A DNA stretch of 64,000 nucleotides from Amycolatopsis sp. cg9. GTDB lineage: Bacteria > Actinomycetota > Actinomycetes > Mycobacteriales > Pseudonocardiaceae. The position numbers were made by a program, and so were the translations under genes. The stretch spans positions 7,672,501 to 7,736,500 of the forward strand of contig NZ_CP166850.1 of assembly GCF_041346945.1 (NCBI RefSeq), in the 5' to 3' direction. Every line of letters begins with the position of its first letter. Positions within the stretch are counted from its first letter, which is position 1. The notes below the pieces were generated by a model that made no database searches, was not told where the DNA came from, and was given only the letters and a program-made list of their open reading frames with translations. Of the stretch, positions 8,524 to 16,612 are shown one piece after another.

Positions 8524-9114
8524 ATGACCTCGTCCGTGATCGCGCCCCGGTGCACCCGGTCGGCGCCCGCTGAGCGGGGAGGACCCATCGACGAGCGCGG
8601 TCTGGCCGACCTCCGCGACCGGGCGCGGGAGCGCGTCCGGACGGTGCTCGCCGCCGTCCCGCTGCCGCGGCCGTGGTCGATGAACGGCTGGGTGGACCGC
8701 CTCGAGGCCTGGCGCGGGCGCGAGATCGACCTCGTCCCGATCGTCCACCGGCCCGGGCAGCCGTCCGGCGCCTGGCAAGCGCGTCCGGGCTACGACCTGA
8801 TCGCCTACACCGAGCACACGTCGGCGCTGCACCAGGACCACATCATCGCCCACGAGCTCGCCCACATGCTCTGCGCGCACGCCGGGACCTGCCTGATGGC
8901 CGAGTCCGAAGCCGCCGAGCTCGCCCCGGACCTCGCGCCGGCGGCGTTGTCGCACCTGCTCACGCGCGTCACGAGCGGCACCGAGGAGTACGAAGCCGAG
9001 CTGATCGCCGTCCTGCTGATGAGCGCGGCGACCAGCGAGCCACCCGCCGTTCAGCCGGGCGCGTCCGGCCGGGCGGCCGATCAGGCTAGGCGGCTGGCGG
9101 CACTCCTGGGATAG
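8524..9114 (+). CDS. ImmA/IrrE-family metallopeptidase
   Basis: 196 residues. The zinc-binding HExxH motif is in IAHELAHMLCAH, followed by a downstream acidic helix (EEYEAELIAVLLM) that can supply the third ligand. No signal peptide, so cytoplasmic. ImmA/IrrE peptidases cleave an XRE-type repressor after a signal, and here the XRE gene ends 19 bases upstream. The exact start is uncertain: the ATG at 8524 gives an unremarkable ~20-residue lead-in, and a GTG at 8536 is possible. Confidence 0.8.
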   Translation: MTSSVIAPRCTRSAPAERGGPIDERGLADLRDRARERVRTVLAAVPLPRPWSMNGWVDRLEAWRGREIDLVPIVHRPGQPSGAWQARPGYDLIAYTEHTSALHQDHIIAHELAHMLCAHAGTCLMAESEAAELAPDLAPAALSHLLTRVTSGTEEYEAELIAVLLMSAATSEPPAVQPGASGRAADQARRLAALLG

Positions 9115-9123
9115 TCGCCTCCC

Positions 9124-10203
9124 GTGATCGACATTCTGTTCCTCGGGGTCGGGGTCTTCGCGCTCGCCGTCGGAATCTGGCGGGCCGTCCGCGCCCGGCG
9201 CACCGGCGCGGGCGCGGGACTGGCCGTTTCGCTCATCGCGCTGGGCGCCGCGTTCTGCTTCCTGTCCAACCGGGCGCAGCAGTTCGAGAGCGAGATCCAC
9301 CCCAGCCTCGGCCGCCTGCTGTCGAACCTCGCGACGATGGTCGCCGCCTACGGGATCGGGCTGACCGTCGCGGAGATCAGCGGCACCCGCGACCGCGGCC
9401 GCCGCACCCGGCTGGTCGCGCTCGGCGTCGCGCTGACGCTGCTGGTCGTCACGTTCTTCAGCACGCCGGGGCTGCCCCGCGGGATCGGCCTGTTCGACGA
9501 GCTGTACCGCACGCACCCGACGCTGGTCGTCTACGTCTTCGCCTACACCGTGTACCTGGGGCTCGCGGTCATCGACATCGGGATCGTGGCCGCGGTGACG
9601 ATCCGGGCGAGCGGCGGGGCGCTGCGCGCCGGGCTGGCGTTGCTGCTGCTGGCGTCGGCGTTCGCGATCGCCTACCTCGCGGGGAAGGTCGTCGCGACGA
9701 TCAACGCGCTGCAGGCCGAGCACCCGGCGAAGGCGTTGTGCCGCGGGCCGTTCTCGACGCTGCCGTGCACCCTCGACGTCGGTTTCCCGGCCGTGTCGGT
9801 GCTGCTGATCGTGCTGGGCCTGACGATCCCGGCGGTCCCGGGCCTGGCGGCGGCCCGCCGCGACGCGCGGACGCTGCGCCTGCTGCGTCCCCTGCGCGCG
9901 CACCTGACGCGGCGCTACCCGGAGATCGTCCGCATCGACCCGGGCGGCCCGTCCCGCCGCGAGCGCCTGCTGACGGCGATGAGCGAAACCAACGACGGGC
10001 TGATCCTGGCGGGGGCCACCCCGGACCTCCCGCCCGCGGCGGCGGCGCGCCTGGTCCGCGACCTCCCGGACGAGCCCCGGGAGACCCCGCCACCCACCGC
10101 ACCCGCCGAACCGTTCGCCGCGGACGTGGCCCGGCTCCGCGCGATCGCCCGCGCCTACCGCAAGCTGGAGGGAACGGCGGCGCCCGAGCCGAGCCCGCGC
10201 TGA
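9124..10203 (+). CDS. MAB_1171c-like multi-pass membrane protein
   Basis: 359 residues. About seven hydrophobic segments fill the first ~240 residues. A soluble C-terminal region follows (LRPLRAHLTRRYPEIVRIDP ... SETNDGLILAG) that matches the DUF6545-type tail of the MAB_1171c family of putative transporters. The family is repeatedly found next to XRE and ImmA/IrrE genes in actinobacteria, as here. GTG start ten bases after the peptidase stop. It could sense or export the trigger of the module; function is unproven. Confidence 0.75.
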   Translation: MIDILFLGVGVFALAVGIWRAVRARRTGAGAGLAVSLIALGAAFCFLSNRAQQFESEIHPSLGRLLSNLATMVAAYGIGLTVAEISGTRDRGRRTRLVALGVALTLLVVTFFSTPGLPRGIGLFDELYRTHPTLVVYVFAYTVYLGLAVIDIGIVAAVTIRASGGALRAGLALLLLASAFAIAYLAGKVVATINALQAEHPAKALCRGPFSTLPCTLDVGFPAVSVLLIVLGLTIPAVPGLAAARRDARTLRLLRPLRAHLTRRYPEIVRIDPGGPSRRERLLTAMSETNDGLILAGATPDLPPAAAARLVRDLPDEPRETPPPTAPAEPFAADVARLRAIARAYRKLEGTAAPEPSPR

Positions 10204-10252
10204 ACGGCCGGCGAGGAGTCGGCGGCGGCCGGCTTCCCGGCGCGCTTGTCGT

Positions 10253-10765
10253 TCAGCCGCCGAAGGAGGCGGAGAGCCGCGGTTCCCAGCCCCGGTCCGT
10301 GAGCGCGACCAGTCGCAGCTCCGCCGCCCGGTCGTGCACCGGAAGCAGTGGCCGGACCTCGGCGGCCACCCGCTCGAGGACGTCGGCCGTACCGCCCATC
10401 GCCACCGTCACGTGGGCGCCGGGGCGCGGACCGAACCGCCCGCCGTACGGCTGGATCTCGGGCCAGCGCGCGCAGACCGCGTCGGTGACCGGCTGCAGCG
10501 CGGGTGCCGGGATCGCCGCGAAACCGGGAGCCGTCACGAACTCCGTGAGCGGGACGTCGATCGGTGGGAACGTCCCCGCGAGCTCGCGTGCCGCGTCGAG
10601 GACCGCGTCGGTCAGCTCGGCGTCGGGCAAGAAGGGGTAGAGCGCCGTCACGTGGGCGGGCAGGCCGGGGCGGACCAGGGCGGGGTCGACGCGGCGGGCC
10701 GCGTCCAGGACCGGCTCGGCGGCGGGCAGCAGGATCACCAGTGCGGTGGTTCCGGGTTCGGGCAC
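10253..10765 (-). CDS. 2'-5' RNA ligase-like (2H phosphoesterase) protein
   Basis: 170 residues carrying the two H-x-T motifs of the 2H phosphoesterase superfamily: HVTALYPF near residue 38 and HVTVAMG near residue 121. Bacterial members act on 2'-5' linkages or cyclic phosphates, but their physiological roles are mostly unknown. The start is the GTG at 10765; the upstream ribosome site is weak. It appears monocistronic, converging on the MAB_1171c-like gene. Confidence 0.85.
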   Translation of the reverse strand: MPEPGTTALVILLPAAEPVLDAARRVDPALVRPGLPAHVTALYPFLPDAELTDAVLDAARELAGTFPPIDVPLTEFVTAPGFAAIPAPALQPVTDAVCARWPEIQPYGGRFGPRPGAHVTVAMGGTADVLERVAAEVRPLLPVHDRAAELRLVALTDRGWEPRLSASFGG

Positions 10766-10781
10766 CCCCGCATCATGGCAG

Positions 10782-11201
10782 TCACGCGACGGCGGCCTCC
10801 GGGAACCGGCCCGCGCGGGCCAGGGAAAGGCTGCGCCGGCAGAGCTCGACGAGCTCCTCGTTGGCGCGGCTGCGCGGGACGCGGCCGCACAGCCCGCAGC
10901 GGATGGTCACCTCGCCGGCCAGTTCGTCCACCGCGACCAGCGCCTGGTGGTCGCAGCGGCGGCACCAGCGGTAGCCGATCGCCGGGTTCGTGTGCACCGG
11001 CGACGACACGCACTCGTGCAGCCAGCGGCGGTGCGTGCGGCAGGTGACGCGGTCGGTCGGATCGAGCCCGCCGTCGTCTTCCACGCGGTCTTCGCGTGCC
11101 AGCGTCGAAGCCAGCAGCGGCTGCCGCGCGGCGGCGGGCCGGTCTTCGGGGTTCGGCGTGGCCCACGCGTGGTGGTCGCCGCACCGGCACTTATCGGTCA
11201 T
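10782..11201 (-). CDS. Cys/His-rich hypothetical protein
   Basis: 139 residues from the ATG at 11201, preceded by GGGGGCGAA. Not a family I recognise. Cys and His residues are clustered: CRCGDHH near the start, CRTHRRWLHEC, WCRRCDH, and RCGLCG. This suggests one or two zinc ribbons or an HNH-like fold without a clear catalytic HNH triad. The C-terminus is helical. It is divergent from dinB, and the SOS box lies in the shared intergenic region, about 140 bases from its start. Confidence 0.65.
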   Translation of the reverse strand: MTDKCRCGDHHAWATPNPEDRPAAARQPLLASTLAREDRVEDDGGLDPTDRVTCRTHRRWLHECVSSPVHTNPAIGYRWCRRCDHQALVAVDELAGEVTIRCGLCGRVPRSRANEELVELCRRSLSLARAGRFPEAAVA

Positions 11202-11342
11202 TTCGCCCCCAGGGTCGGGTCGTTCGCTGACTCGAGTGTGAGCGCGGCCACGGACGGCGGACAACCGGAAAAGCGCTCTGTGTCGACCGGCGGCACGCCA
11301 CTCGCGACGGACGGGTGAGCGGACTTCGGCGCTCAGTTATGC

Positions 11343-11354
11343 GAACATATGTTC
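11343..11354. promoter_or_regulatory. SOS (LexA) box before dinB
   Basis: GAACATATGTTC is a perfect palindrome matching the actinobacterial LexA consensus GAAC-N4-GTTC. It ends one base before the dinB ATG. Confidence 0.8.
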
Positions 11355-11355
11355 T

Positions 11356-12546
11356 ATGACCGACGAGGGGCCCATCCTGCACGCCGATCTCGACTCGTTC
11401 TACGCGTCGGTGGAGCAGCGCGACGACCCGGCGTTGAAGGGGCGGCCGGTGATCGTCGGCGGCGGGGTCGTGCTCGCCGCGAGTTACGAGGCCAAGGCCT
11501 ACGGCGTGCGCACGGCGATGGGCGGCGCGCAGGCCCGCAGGCTGTGCCCGCAGGCGGTCGTCGTGCCGCCGCGGATGTCGGCGTACCTGGCCGCCAGCCG
11601 CGCGGTGTTCGAGGTCTTCCACGACACGACGCCGTGGGTGGAAGGCATCTCGATCGACGAAGCGTTCCTCGACGTCGGCGGGCTGGCCAGGATCGGCGGG
11701 CGGCCGAGCCACATCGCCGAACGGCTCCGCGTCGCCGTCGCCGAGCGGGCCGGGCTGCCGATCACCGTCGGGGTGGCGCGGACGAAGTTCCTCGCCAAGG
11801 TCGCCAGCCGGGTGGCCAAGCCGGACGGCCTGCTCGTCGTCCCGCACGACGGTGAGCTGGAGTTCCTCCACCCGCTGCCGGTTTCGGCGCTGTGGGGCGT
11901 CGGCAAGGTCACCACGGAGAAGCTGCACGCGCGGGGGATCCGGACGGTCGGCCAGCTCGCGACGTCCGAGCAGGTGGACCTCGACGGCTTGCTCGGCCGC
12001 GGCCCGGGCCGGCACCTCCACGCGCTCGCGCACAACCGCGACCCGCGCCGCGTCGAAGTCGGCGTGCGCCGCCGGTCGATCGGCGCCCAGCGGTCGCTCG
12101 GCCGCGGCAGGCGGACCCCGGCCGAACTGGACGTCGTGCTGGTGGCGCTGATCGACCGCATCGCCCGCCGCCTGCGGGCGGCCCACCGCGTCTGCCGGAC
12201 GGTCACGATCCGCCTGCGCTTCGCCGACTTCGAGCGCGCCACCCGCTCGCACACCCTGGCCGACCCGACCGCCGGCACCGGCGTGCTGCTCGCCGCGGCG
12301 CGCGAACTGCTCGTCGCCGCCCTCCCGCTGATCGCCGACCGGGGCATCACCCTGCTCGGCGCCGCGCTGTCCAACCTGGCCGACGACGACCCGTTCCAGC
12401 TCACCCTGCCCTTCGAACGCCAGCGGGCGACCGAGCTCGACACGGCGCTGGACGCGGTGCGCGACCGCTTCGGCAAGGCCGCGGTCACCCGCGCGGTCCT
12501 GCTCGGCCGCCCGGACGACCTCGAGGTGCCGATGCTCCCCGACTGA
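11356..12546 (+). CDS. dinB: DNA polymerase IV (Y-family)
   Basis: 396 residues, full length for DinB. Catalytic carboxylates are in HADLDSFYASVEQ at the N-terminus and SIDEAFLDV (about residue 100). Finger, thumb (helix-hairpin-helix around GVGKVTTEKLHARG) and little-finger regions follow. It performs error-prone translesion synthesis. The C-terminus lacks a clear beta-clamp-binding peptide, though LPFERQ is a weak candidate. The LexA box one base upstream indicates DNA-damage induction. No Shine-Dalgarno can fit there, so a leaderless transcript is likely. Confidence 0.93.
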   Translation: MTDEGPILHADLDSFYASVEQRDDPALKGRPVIVGGGVVLAASYEAKAYGVRTAMGGAQARRLCPQAVVVPPRMSAYLAASRAVFEVFHDTTPWVEGISIDEAFLDVGGLARIGGRPSHIAERLRVAVAERAGLPITVGVARTKFLAKVASRVAKPDGLLVVPHDGELEFLHPLPVSALWGVGKVTTEKLHARGIRTVGQLATSEQVDLDGLLGRGPGRHLHALAHNRDPRRVEVGVRRRSIGAQRSLGRGRRTPAELDVVLVALIDRIARRLRAAHRVCRTVTIRLRFADFERATRSHTLADPTAGTGVLLAAARELLVAALPLIADRGITLLGAALSNLADDDPFQLTLPFERQRATELDTALDAVRDRFGKAAVTRAVLLGRPDDLEVPMLPD

Positions 12547-12555
12547 GCCGAGAGC

Positions 12556-12593
12556 CGGCGGCCGCGGTTCCTCGCGATGCCGAACGGCCGCCG
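12556..12593. terminator. Hairpin between dinB and methyltransferase
   Basis: Nine-base stem CGGCGGCCG (12556-12564) with CGGCCGCCG (12585-12593), lying between two convergent stops; no U-tract. Confidence 0.4.
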
Positions 12594-12611
12594 ATGTCCG
12601 GCCAGAGAAGG

Positions 12612-13463
12612 TCAGCGGCGGGCGTGGTTCAGCGCGGACAGCGCGACGGGCCGCAGCGCGTCGGTGCGGTTCCACAGCTCCGCGGGGATGCTCTGCCGTT
12701 GCCCGGCCTGTTCGAGGACGGCGAACCCGGCCGCCCGCAGGAGATCCGCGAACGCGGTCGGGGAGAGGACCGTGTGCCACGGCTCACCCCCCGCCGCGGC
12801 GACCGGCCCGACCGCTTCGGCGTAACCGTTTCCGGCCGCGTCGCGCAGTTCCGCGGGGAGCAGGTGGTCCGCCACGATTTCCGATCCCGGCGCGAAACGG
12901 CCCAGATCCGTCAATGTGGCGGCAATCGACTCGCGCGTCAGGTACATGGTGACACCGAGCCAGCTCACGAACACGGGCCGGAACAGGTCCAGTCCACTCT
13001 GGACGAGCCGTTCCCGGAGCGGATCCGCTTCGAAGTCGACCGGCACGAAGGTGAGCGAAGCCGGTTCGGCGACCCCGGCGGCGGCGAGCAGTTCCCGTTT
13101 GACCACCTGTGTCGCCGGGTGGTCGACCTCGAACACCCGGAAACGTCCGGGCGCTGTCCGATACGCGAACGAATCGAGGCCGGCGCCCAGAATCAGATAC
13201 TGGTCTATACCGGAATGGGAGAGCCGCTCTTCGGTGAACCGGCTCCGGCAGAGCGCCTCGGCGCGGGCGCCCGCGAGGATCGGATGGGTGCCGTGGAGCC
13301 GGTGGTACGCCAAGAGTTCCTCCGCCTCGCCGCCCAGGAGAGCGGCGGCCAAGGAGTCCACGAAGATGTACGGTTCGGCGTCGACGAGCAAATGCGCCGC
13401 GCGGGCGGCCGCGGCGGTGAAGGCGGTGCGGCTCGCAATACCGGTAAACCGGGGGTCAGTCAT
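12612..13463 (-). CDS. Class I SAM-dependent methyltransferase (PPM1/LCMT-like)
   Basis: 283 residues. It has the actinobacterial leucine-carboxyl-methyltransferase-like (TIGR00027/PF04072) pattern: an N-terminal FTGIASRTAFTAAAARA helix, the SAM-binding YLILGAGLDSFAYR, the acidic VFEVDHP strand end, and FVSWLGVTMYLT. Such paralogues are numerous in mycobacteria and relatives and mostly lack known substrates. The ATG at 13463 follows GGCGGG and leaves a strong promoter just upstream; a longer frame would read through that promoter. Confidence 0.85.
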   Translation of the reverse strand: MTDPRFTGIASRTAFTAAAARAAHLLVDAEPYIFVDSLAAALLGGEAEELLAYHRLHGTHPILAGARAEALCRSRFTEERLSHSGIDQYLILGAGLDSFAYRTAPGRFRVFEVDHPATQVVKRELLAAAGVAEPASLTFVPVDFEADPLRERLVQSGLDLFRPVFVSWLGVTMYLTRESIAATLTDLGRFAPGSEIVADHLLPAELRDAAGNGYAEAVGPVAAAGGEPWHTVLSPTAFADLLRAAGFAVLEQAGQRQSIPAELWNRTDALRPVALSALNHARR

Positions 13464-13489
13464 CCCGCCACGGTACCGATTTGATTTCG

Positions 13490-13518
13490 AGCATATCACA
13501 AAATTGATTTTTCGGCAA
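13490..13518 (-). promoter_or_regulatory. Promoter of the methyltransferase gene
   Basis: On the minus strand TTGCCG (13513-13518), a 17-base spacer and TATGCT (13490-13495), in an unusually AT-rich patch. Confidence 0.65.
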
Positions 13519-13681
13519 GGTGCAGCCCATTCCGACTCCGTTGCGGTCACTCTGGACCCGGGCGACCCGCTCGCCCGGGCGGCCATTGTGGACGCTTGAC
13601 GGGTGTCGCGCGTGCCGGACGTGATTCGACAGGTTAGGGTCTGTCCGACCGTGTTCTGGAGAAGATGAGGAACGACGAACC

Positions 13682-14092
13682 ATGGCGCAACGGGTGCAGG
13701 TCCAGATGGTGGACGACCTCGACGGGAGCGAGGCTTCGCAGACCGTCCCCTTCAGTCTCGACGGGGTGACCTACGAAATCGACCTGTCCGAGGACAACGC
13801 CTCCGCGCTGCGGGACGAGCTCGCGCGCTACGTCGGCGCCGCGCGGCGCATCGGCGGCCGCAAGGTCCGCCTCGCGACCGGCCAGTCGCTGTCCGGCTCG
13901 GGCGGCTCGGGCACCGACCGCGAGCGCAACCGGCAGATCCGCGAATGGGCCCAGGCCAACGGCTACGAGGTCGCCGAGCGCGGCCGCCTCTCCAGCGAGA
14001 TCATCGCCGGCTTCGAGGCCGACCAGGCCGCGGCGGCCGAGCCGGTCGACGCCAAGCCGGCGCGCAAGCGGGCCCCGCGCAAGAAGTCTTGA
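13682..14092 (+). CDS. lsr2: Lsr2-like nucleoid-associated silencer
   Basis: 136 residues. The N-terminal dimerisation domain opens with QRVQVQMVDDLDG and contains GVTYEIDLSEDNA. The C-terminal DNA-binding domain contains REWAQANGYEVAERGRLSSEI, where the RGR loop inserts into the AT-rich minor groove. A Lys/Arg/Ala tail (ARKRAPRKKS) follows. Lsr2 bridges DNA and silences AT-rich or foreign genes. GAGGAACGACGAACC precedes the ATG. A strong terminator follows at 14178. Confidence 0.95.
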   Translation: MAQRVQVQMVDDLDGSEASQTVPFSLDGVTYEIDLSEDNASALRDELARYVGAARRIGGRKVRLATGQSLSGSGGSGTDRERNRQIREWAQANGYEVAERGRLSSEIIAGFEADQAAAAEPVDAKPARKRAPRKKS

Positions 14093-14177
14093 GCGGGCTT
14101 CGCGAAACTTCCTGACGCGTAGCGGAATCGTCGCAGTGCGTGCTCACCGCCGGTCCGCTCGCGAGGGTTCCGGCCGG

Positions 14178-14240
14178 AGCGCCCCGAGGCGACGTCGAGT
14201 GCGATCACCGCACCCGACGTCACTTCGGGGCGCTTTTCTG
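14178..14240 (+). terminator. Rho-independent terminator after lsr2
   Basis: Perfect ten-base outer stem (AGCGCCCCGA, 14178-14187, with 14225-14234), extended by an inner GACGTCG/CGACGTC pairing and followed by TTTTCT. Confidence 0.85.
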
Positions 14241-14429
14241 CGTCCGTAGGTGTTCGTTGTGGACGCCGGACGCGGTTCGGCGGGTGTCAAAGCTTGTCGA
14301 TGGTGCCTTCGATGGCCAGACTGGCAGTGCTCCGCGCGGCCGGTACCGCGTGGGAGCACCGGCCCGGTGGCCGCCTCCTCCCTCGATGGCCACCGGGCCG
14401 CCTTCTTGCCTCAATCCGTCGCCTACCGC
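14241..14429. other. Gap between two hairpins, no protein gene seen
   Basis: About 120 bases lie between the lsr2 terminator and a second GC-rich hairpin (stem 14361-14372 with 14388-14399, then GCCTTCTTG). No coding frame here has a ribosome site or a recognisable product, and no tRNA fold was found. A small RNA ending at the second hairpin is possible but unproven. Confidence 0.4.
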
Positions 14430-14443
14430 ATACTGCATACAAT
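14430..14443. promoter_or_regulatory. GntR-type operator upstream of the first MFS carrier
   Basis: ATACTGCATACAAT, continuing CTGCAGTCTGC. It matches, with few changes, the sites at 20017, 28994 and 29082 that precede the other units of the oxalate island. Confidence 0.65.
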
Positions 14444-14469
14444 CTGCAGTCTGCGAGGAGGCGGTCGCC

Positions 14470-15780
14470 ATGGCCGAGATCCGCGAGCTCCGGGACGTCT
14501 ACGGCCGGCGGTACCGCGTCGGGGAAACCGACCGGGAGCTGCTCGGCAGGCCGCGGGCGTGGATCACCTGGCTGGCCGCCGCGGCCATGCTCGCCGCCGG
14601 GGTGCAGCAGTACGGCTTCGGCGCGATCGTCCCGGCGCTGAGCCGGGCGCACGGCTGGACGTTCGGCGGGATCGCGCTGTCCTTCGCGGTGTGGGCGATC
14701 TGCCAGGCCGGGGTCGCTTTCCCGGCGGCCTGGCTGCGTGACCGCGGGGTGCTGCCCGCGCCGGCCGCGATGGCCGCCGGCGCGGTCCTGTGCGCCGCCG
14801 GGCTCCTGACGCTCGGCCACGCGAGCAGCCTGGTCACGGTGTTCCTCGGCTACTCCGTGCTCGGCGGGCTCGGCACCGGGCTGGTGTACGCCACGTGCGT
14901 CGGCGCGGTCCTCGCTTGGTTCCCCGAACGCACCGGCCCGCGCGCGGGCGTCGTGAGCGGTGCTTTCGCCTTCGGCAGCGTGCCCTTCGTCGTCCTCGCC
15001 GCCGCGCTGCCGGCTGCGAGAGCGGTGCTCTTGGACGTGACTGCCGCACTCGTTCTGGTCGTGATCGCCGGCTGCGGCGCGGTGCTGCGCTACCCGCCGC
15101 GGCACTGGTGGCCCGCCACGCCGGAGCCGCGCGCCTGGGCACTGGACCGGGCGCACAACCGGCGGCCGGCCGTCCGGCACTACCGGCCGGCGGAACTCCT
15201 CCGCTGCGCCACGACGCGCGCGCTGTACCTCGTGGTCGTGCTCGCCGCCGCCGTGCTGCTGTTCGACCTGGCCTACCTGGCCACGTTCGTCGCCGAACGC
15301 AGCGGCCCCGGACTCGCGGCGGCCGCGGTGGCGTTGCTCGCCGCGGCGACGGGCGGCGGCCGTGTCCTCATCGGACGGCTGGCCGACCGGCTCGGCCGCC
15401 ACCGGATCCTGCGGTTCGCGCTCGTCGCGGGCGGGCTCGCGCAGTTCGTGCTGTTCTCTTCGGGCGGGCACCGGCACGCGGCCGGCCTGCTGCTGGGCGC
15501 CGCGCTGGCCGGGCTCGGCAACGGGTGCTGCTACACGCTGCTGGTCGGCCTGGTGCGCGAGTACTTCGGCGAGGAGTCGGTCGCGCAGAACTTCGGGATC
15601 CTCTACAGCGCCAAGGCGGCCGGCGCCGTGGTCGGGATCGGGCTGGCCGCCCTCGTCGTGGCGTCGCACGGGTTCGCCGGGGCGTTCGCCGTGGCCGGCG
15701 TGCTGAGCCTGGCCGCGGGGGTGCTGTCCGGGCGGCTGACCCAGCCGGGCCGTCCCGAGTCGCTGCTGCCGGCGGCCTGA
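14470..15780 (+). CDS. MFS transporter, OxlT-like (oxalate/formate antiporter family)
   Basis: 436 residues with 12 hydrophobic segments. The cytoplasmic N-terminus [21 protein letters not shown] is the same tag seen in the two OxlT-like carriers at 25359 and 26800. Other family signatures are [23 protein letters not shown] and the late [21 protein letters not shown]. OxlT-family proteins exchange oxalate for formate or move related carboxylates. GAGGAGG lies 11 bases before the ATG. fdhD follows with a one-base gap, so transport and formate oxidation are coupled. It is the most diverged of the three paralogues, so another small carboxylate is possible. Confidence 0.82.
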   Translation: MAEIRELRDVYGRRYRVGETDRELLGRPRAWITWLAAAAMLAAGVQQYGFGAIVPALSRAHGWTFGGIALSFAVWAICQAGVAFPAAWLRDRGVLPAPAAMAAGAVLCAAGLLTLGHASSLVTVFLGYSVLGGLGTGLVYATCVGAVLAWFPERTGPRAGVVSGAFAFGSVPFVVLAAALPAARAVLLDVTAALVLVVIAGCGAVLRYPPRHWWPATPEPRAWALDRAHNRRPAVRHYRPAELLRCATTRALYLVVVLAAAVLLFDLAYLATFVAERSGPGLAAAAVALLAAATGGGRVLIGRLADRLGRHRILRFALVAGGLAQFVLFSSGGHRHAAGLLLGAALAGLGNGCCYTLLVGLVREYFGEESVAQNFGILYSAKAAGAVVGIGLAALVVASHGFAGAFAVAGVLSLAAGVLSGRLTQPGRPESLLPAA

Positions 15781-15781
15781 C

Positions 15782-16612
15782 ATGGGCCGGATGACGAGCC
15801 AGCGCCGGGTGCTGCGCGTCCGCGACGGCGTGCAGACCACGCGGCCGGACACGCTCACCGTCGAAGAGCCCCTCGAGATCCGGGTCGGCGGCACGGCGCT
15901 GTCGGTCACGATGCGGACCCCGGGCGACGACTTCGACCTCGCCGCGGGCTTCCTCGTCGGCGAAGGGGTGGTCCGCGCGCCCACCGACATCCGGGCGATC
16001 CGCTACTGCGCCGGCGCGACGGCCGACGGCGGCAACACCTACAACGTCCTCGACGTGGCGCTGGCCGACGGCGTCGCCCCGCCGGACGCGTCGGTGGCGC
16101 GGAACTTCTACACGACGTCGTCGTGCGGCCTGTGCGGCAAGGCGAGCCTGGACGCGGTCCGCACGACCGTGACGTGGCCGGTCGCCACCGACCCGTTCAC
16201 GACGGACCCGGCGGCGCTGGCCGGGCTGCCGGACGAACTCCGTGCGGCGCAACGGGTTTTCGACCGGACGGGCGGCCTGCACGCGGCGGGGCTGTTCGAC
16301 GGCGACGGGAAGTTGCTGTGCCTGCGCGAGGACGTCGGGCGGCACAACGCGGTGGACAAGGTCGTCGGCTGGGCCACGCGTGCCGGGACGCTCCCGCTGG
16401 CGGGTACGGCGCTGATGGTGAGCGGGCGGGCGTCGTTCGAGCTGGTGCAGAAGGCGGTGATGGCGGGGATCCCGTTGCTGGCCGCGGTTTCGGCGCCGTC
16501 GTCGCTGGCGGTGGACCTGGCCGCGGAGCTGGGGCTGACGCTGGTGGGGTTCCTGCGCGGGACGTCCATGAACGTCTACACGCGACCGGACCGCCTCGGT
16601 CTTCAGAGCTGA
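15782..16612 (+). CDS. fdhD: Formate dehydrogenase accessory sulfurtransferase
   Basis: 276 residues. FdhD moves sulfur from a cysteine desulfurase onto the molybdenum bis-PGD cofactor of formate dehydrogenase. The swapping cysteines are in SSCGLCGK (about residues 117-120). Other signatures are [29 protein letters not shown] and [12 protein letters not shown]. The ATG lies one base after the MFS stop. The enzyme it matures is presumably the three-gene dehydrogenase at 30-34.7 kb. Its 3' end overlaps the convergent LysR gene by ten bases. Confidence 0.93.
   Translation: MGRMTSQRRVLRVRDGVQTTRPDTLTVEEPLEIRVGGTALSVTMRTPGDDFDLAAGFLVGEGVVRAPTDIRAIRYCAGATADGGNTYNVLDVALADGVAPPDASVARNFYTTSSCGLCGKASLDAVRTTVTWPVATDPFTTDPAALAGLPDELRAAQRVFDRTGGLHAAGLFDGDGKLLCLREDVGRHNAVDKVVGWATRAGTLPLAGTALMVSGRASFELVQKAVMAGIPLLAAVSAPSSLAVDLAAELGLTLVGFLRGTSMNVYTRPDRLGLQS

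Noticed and set aside
14241..14360. tRNA-like stretch with GGTTCGG
   Set aside because: No acceptor stem or cloverleaf could be folded on either strand.
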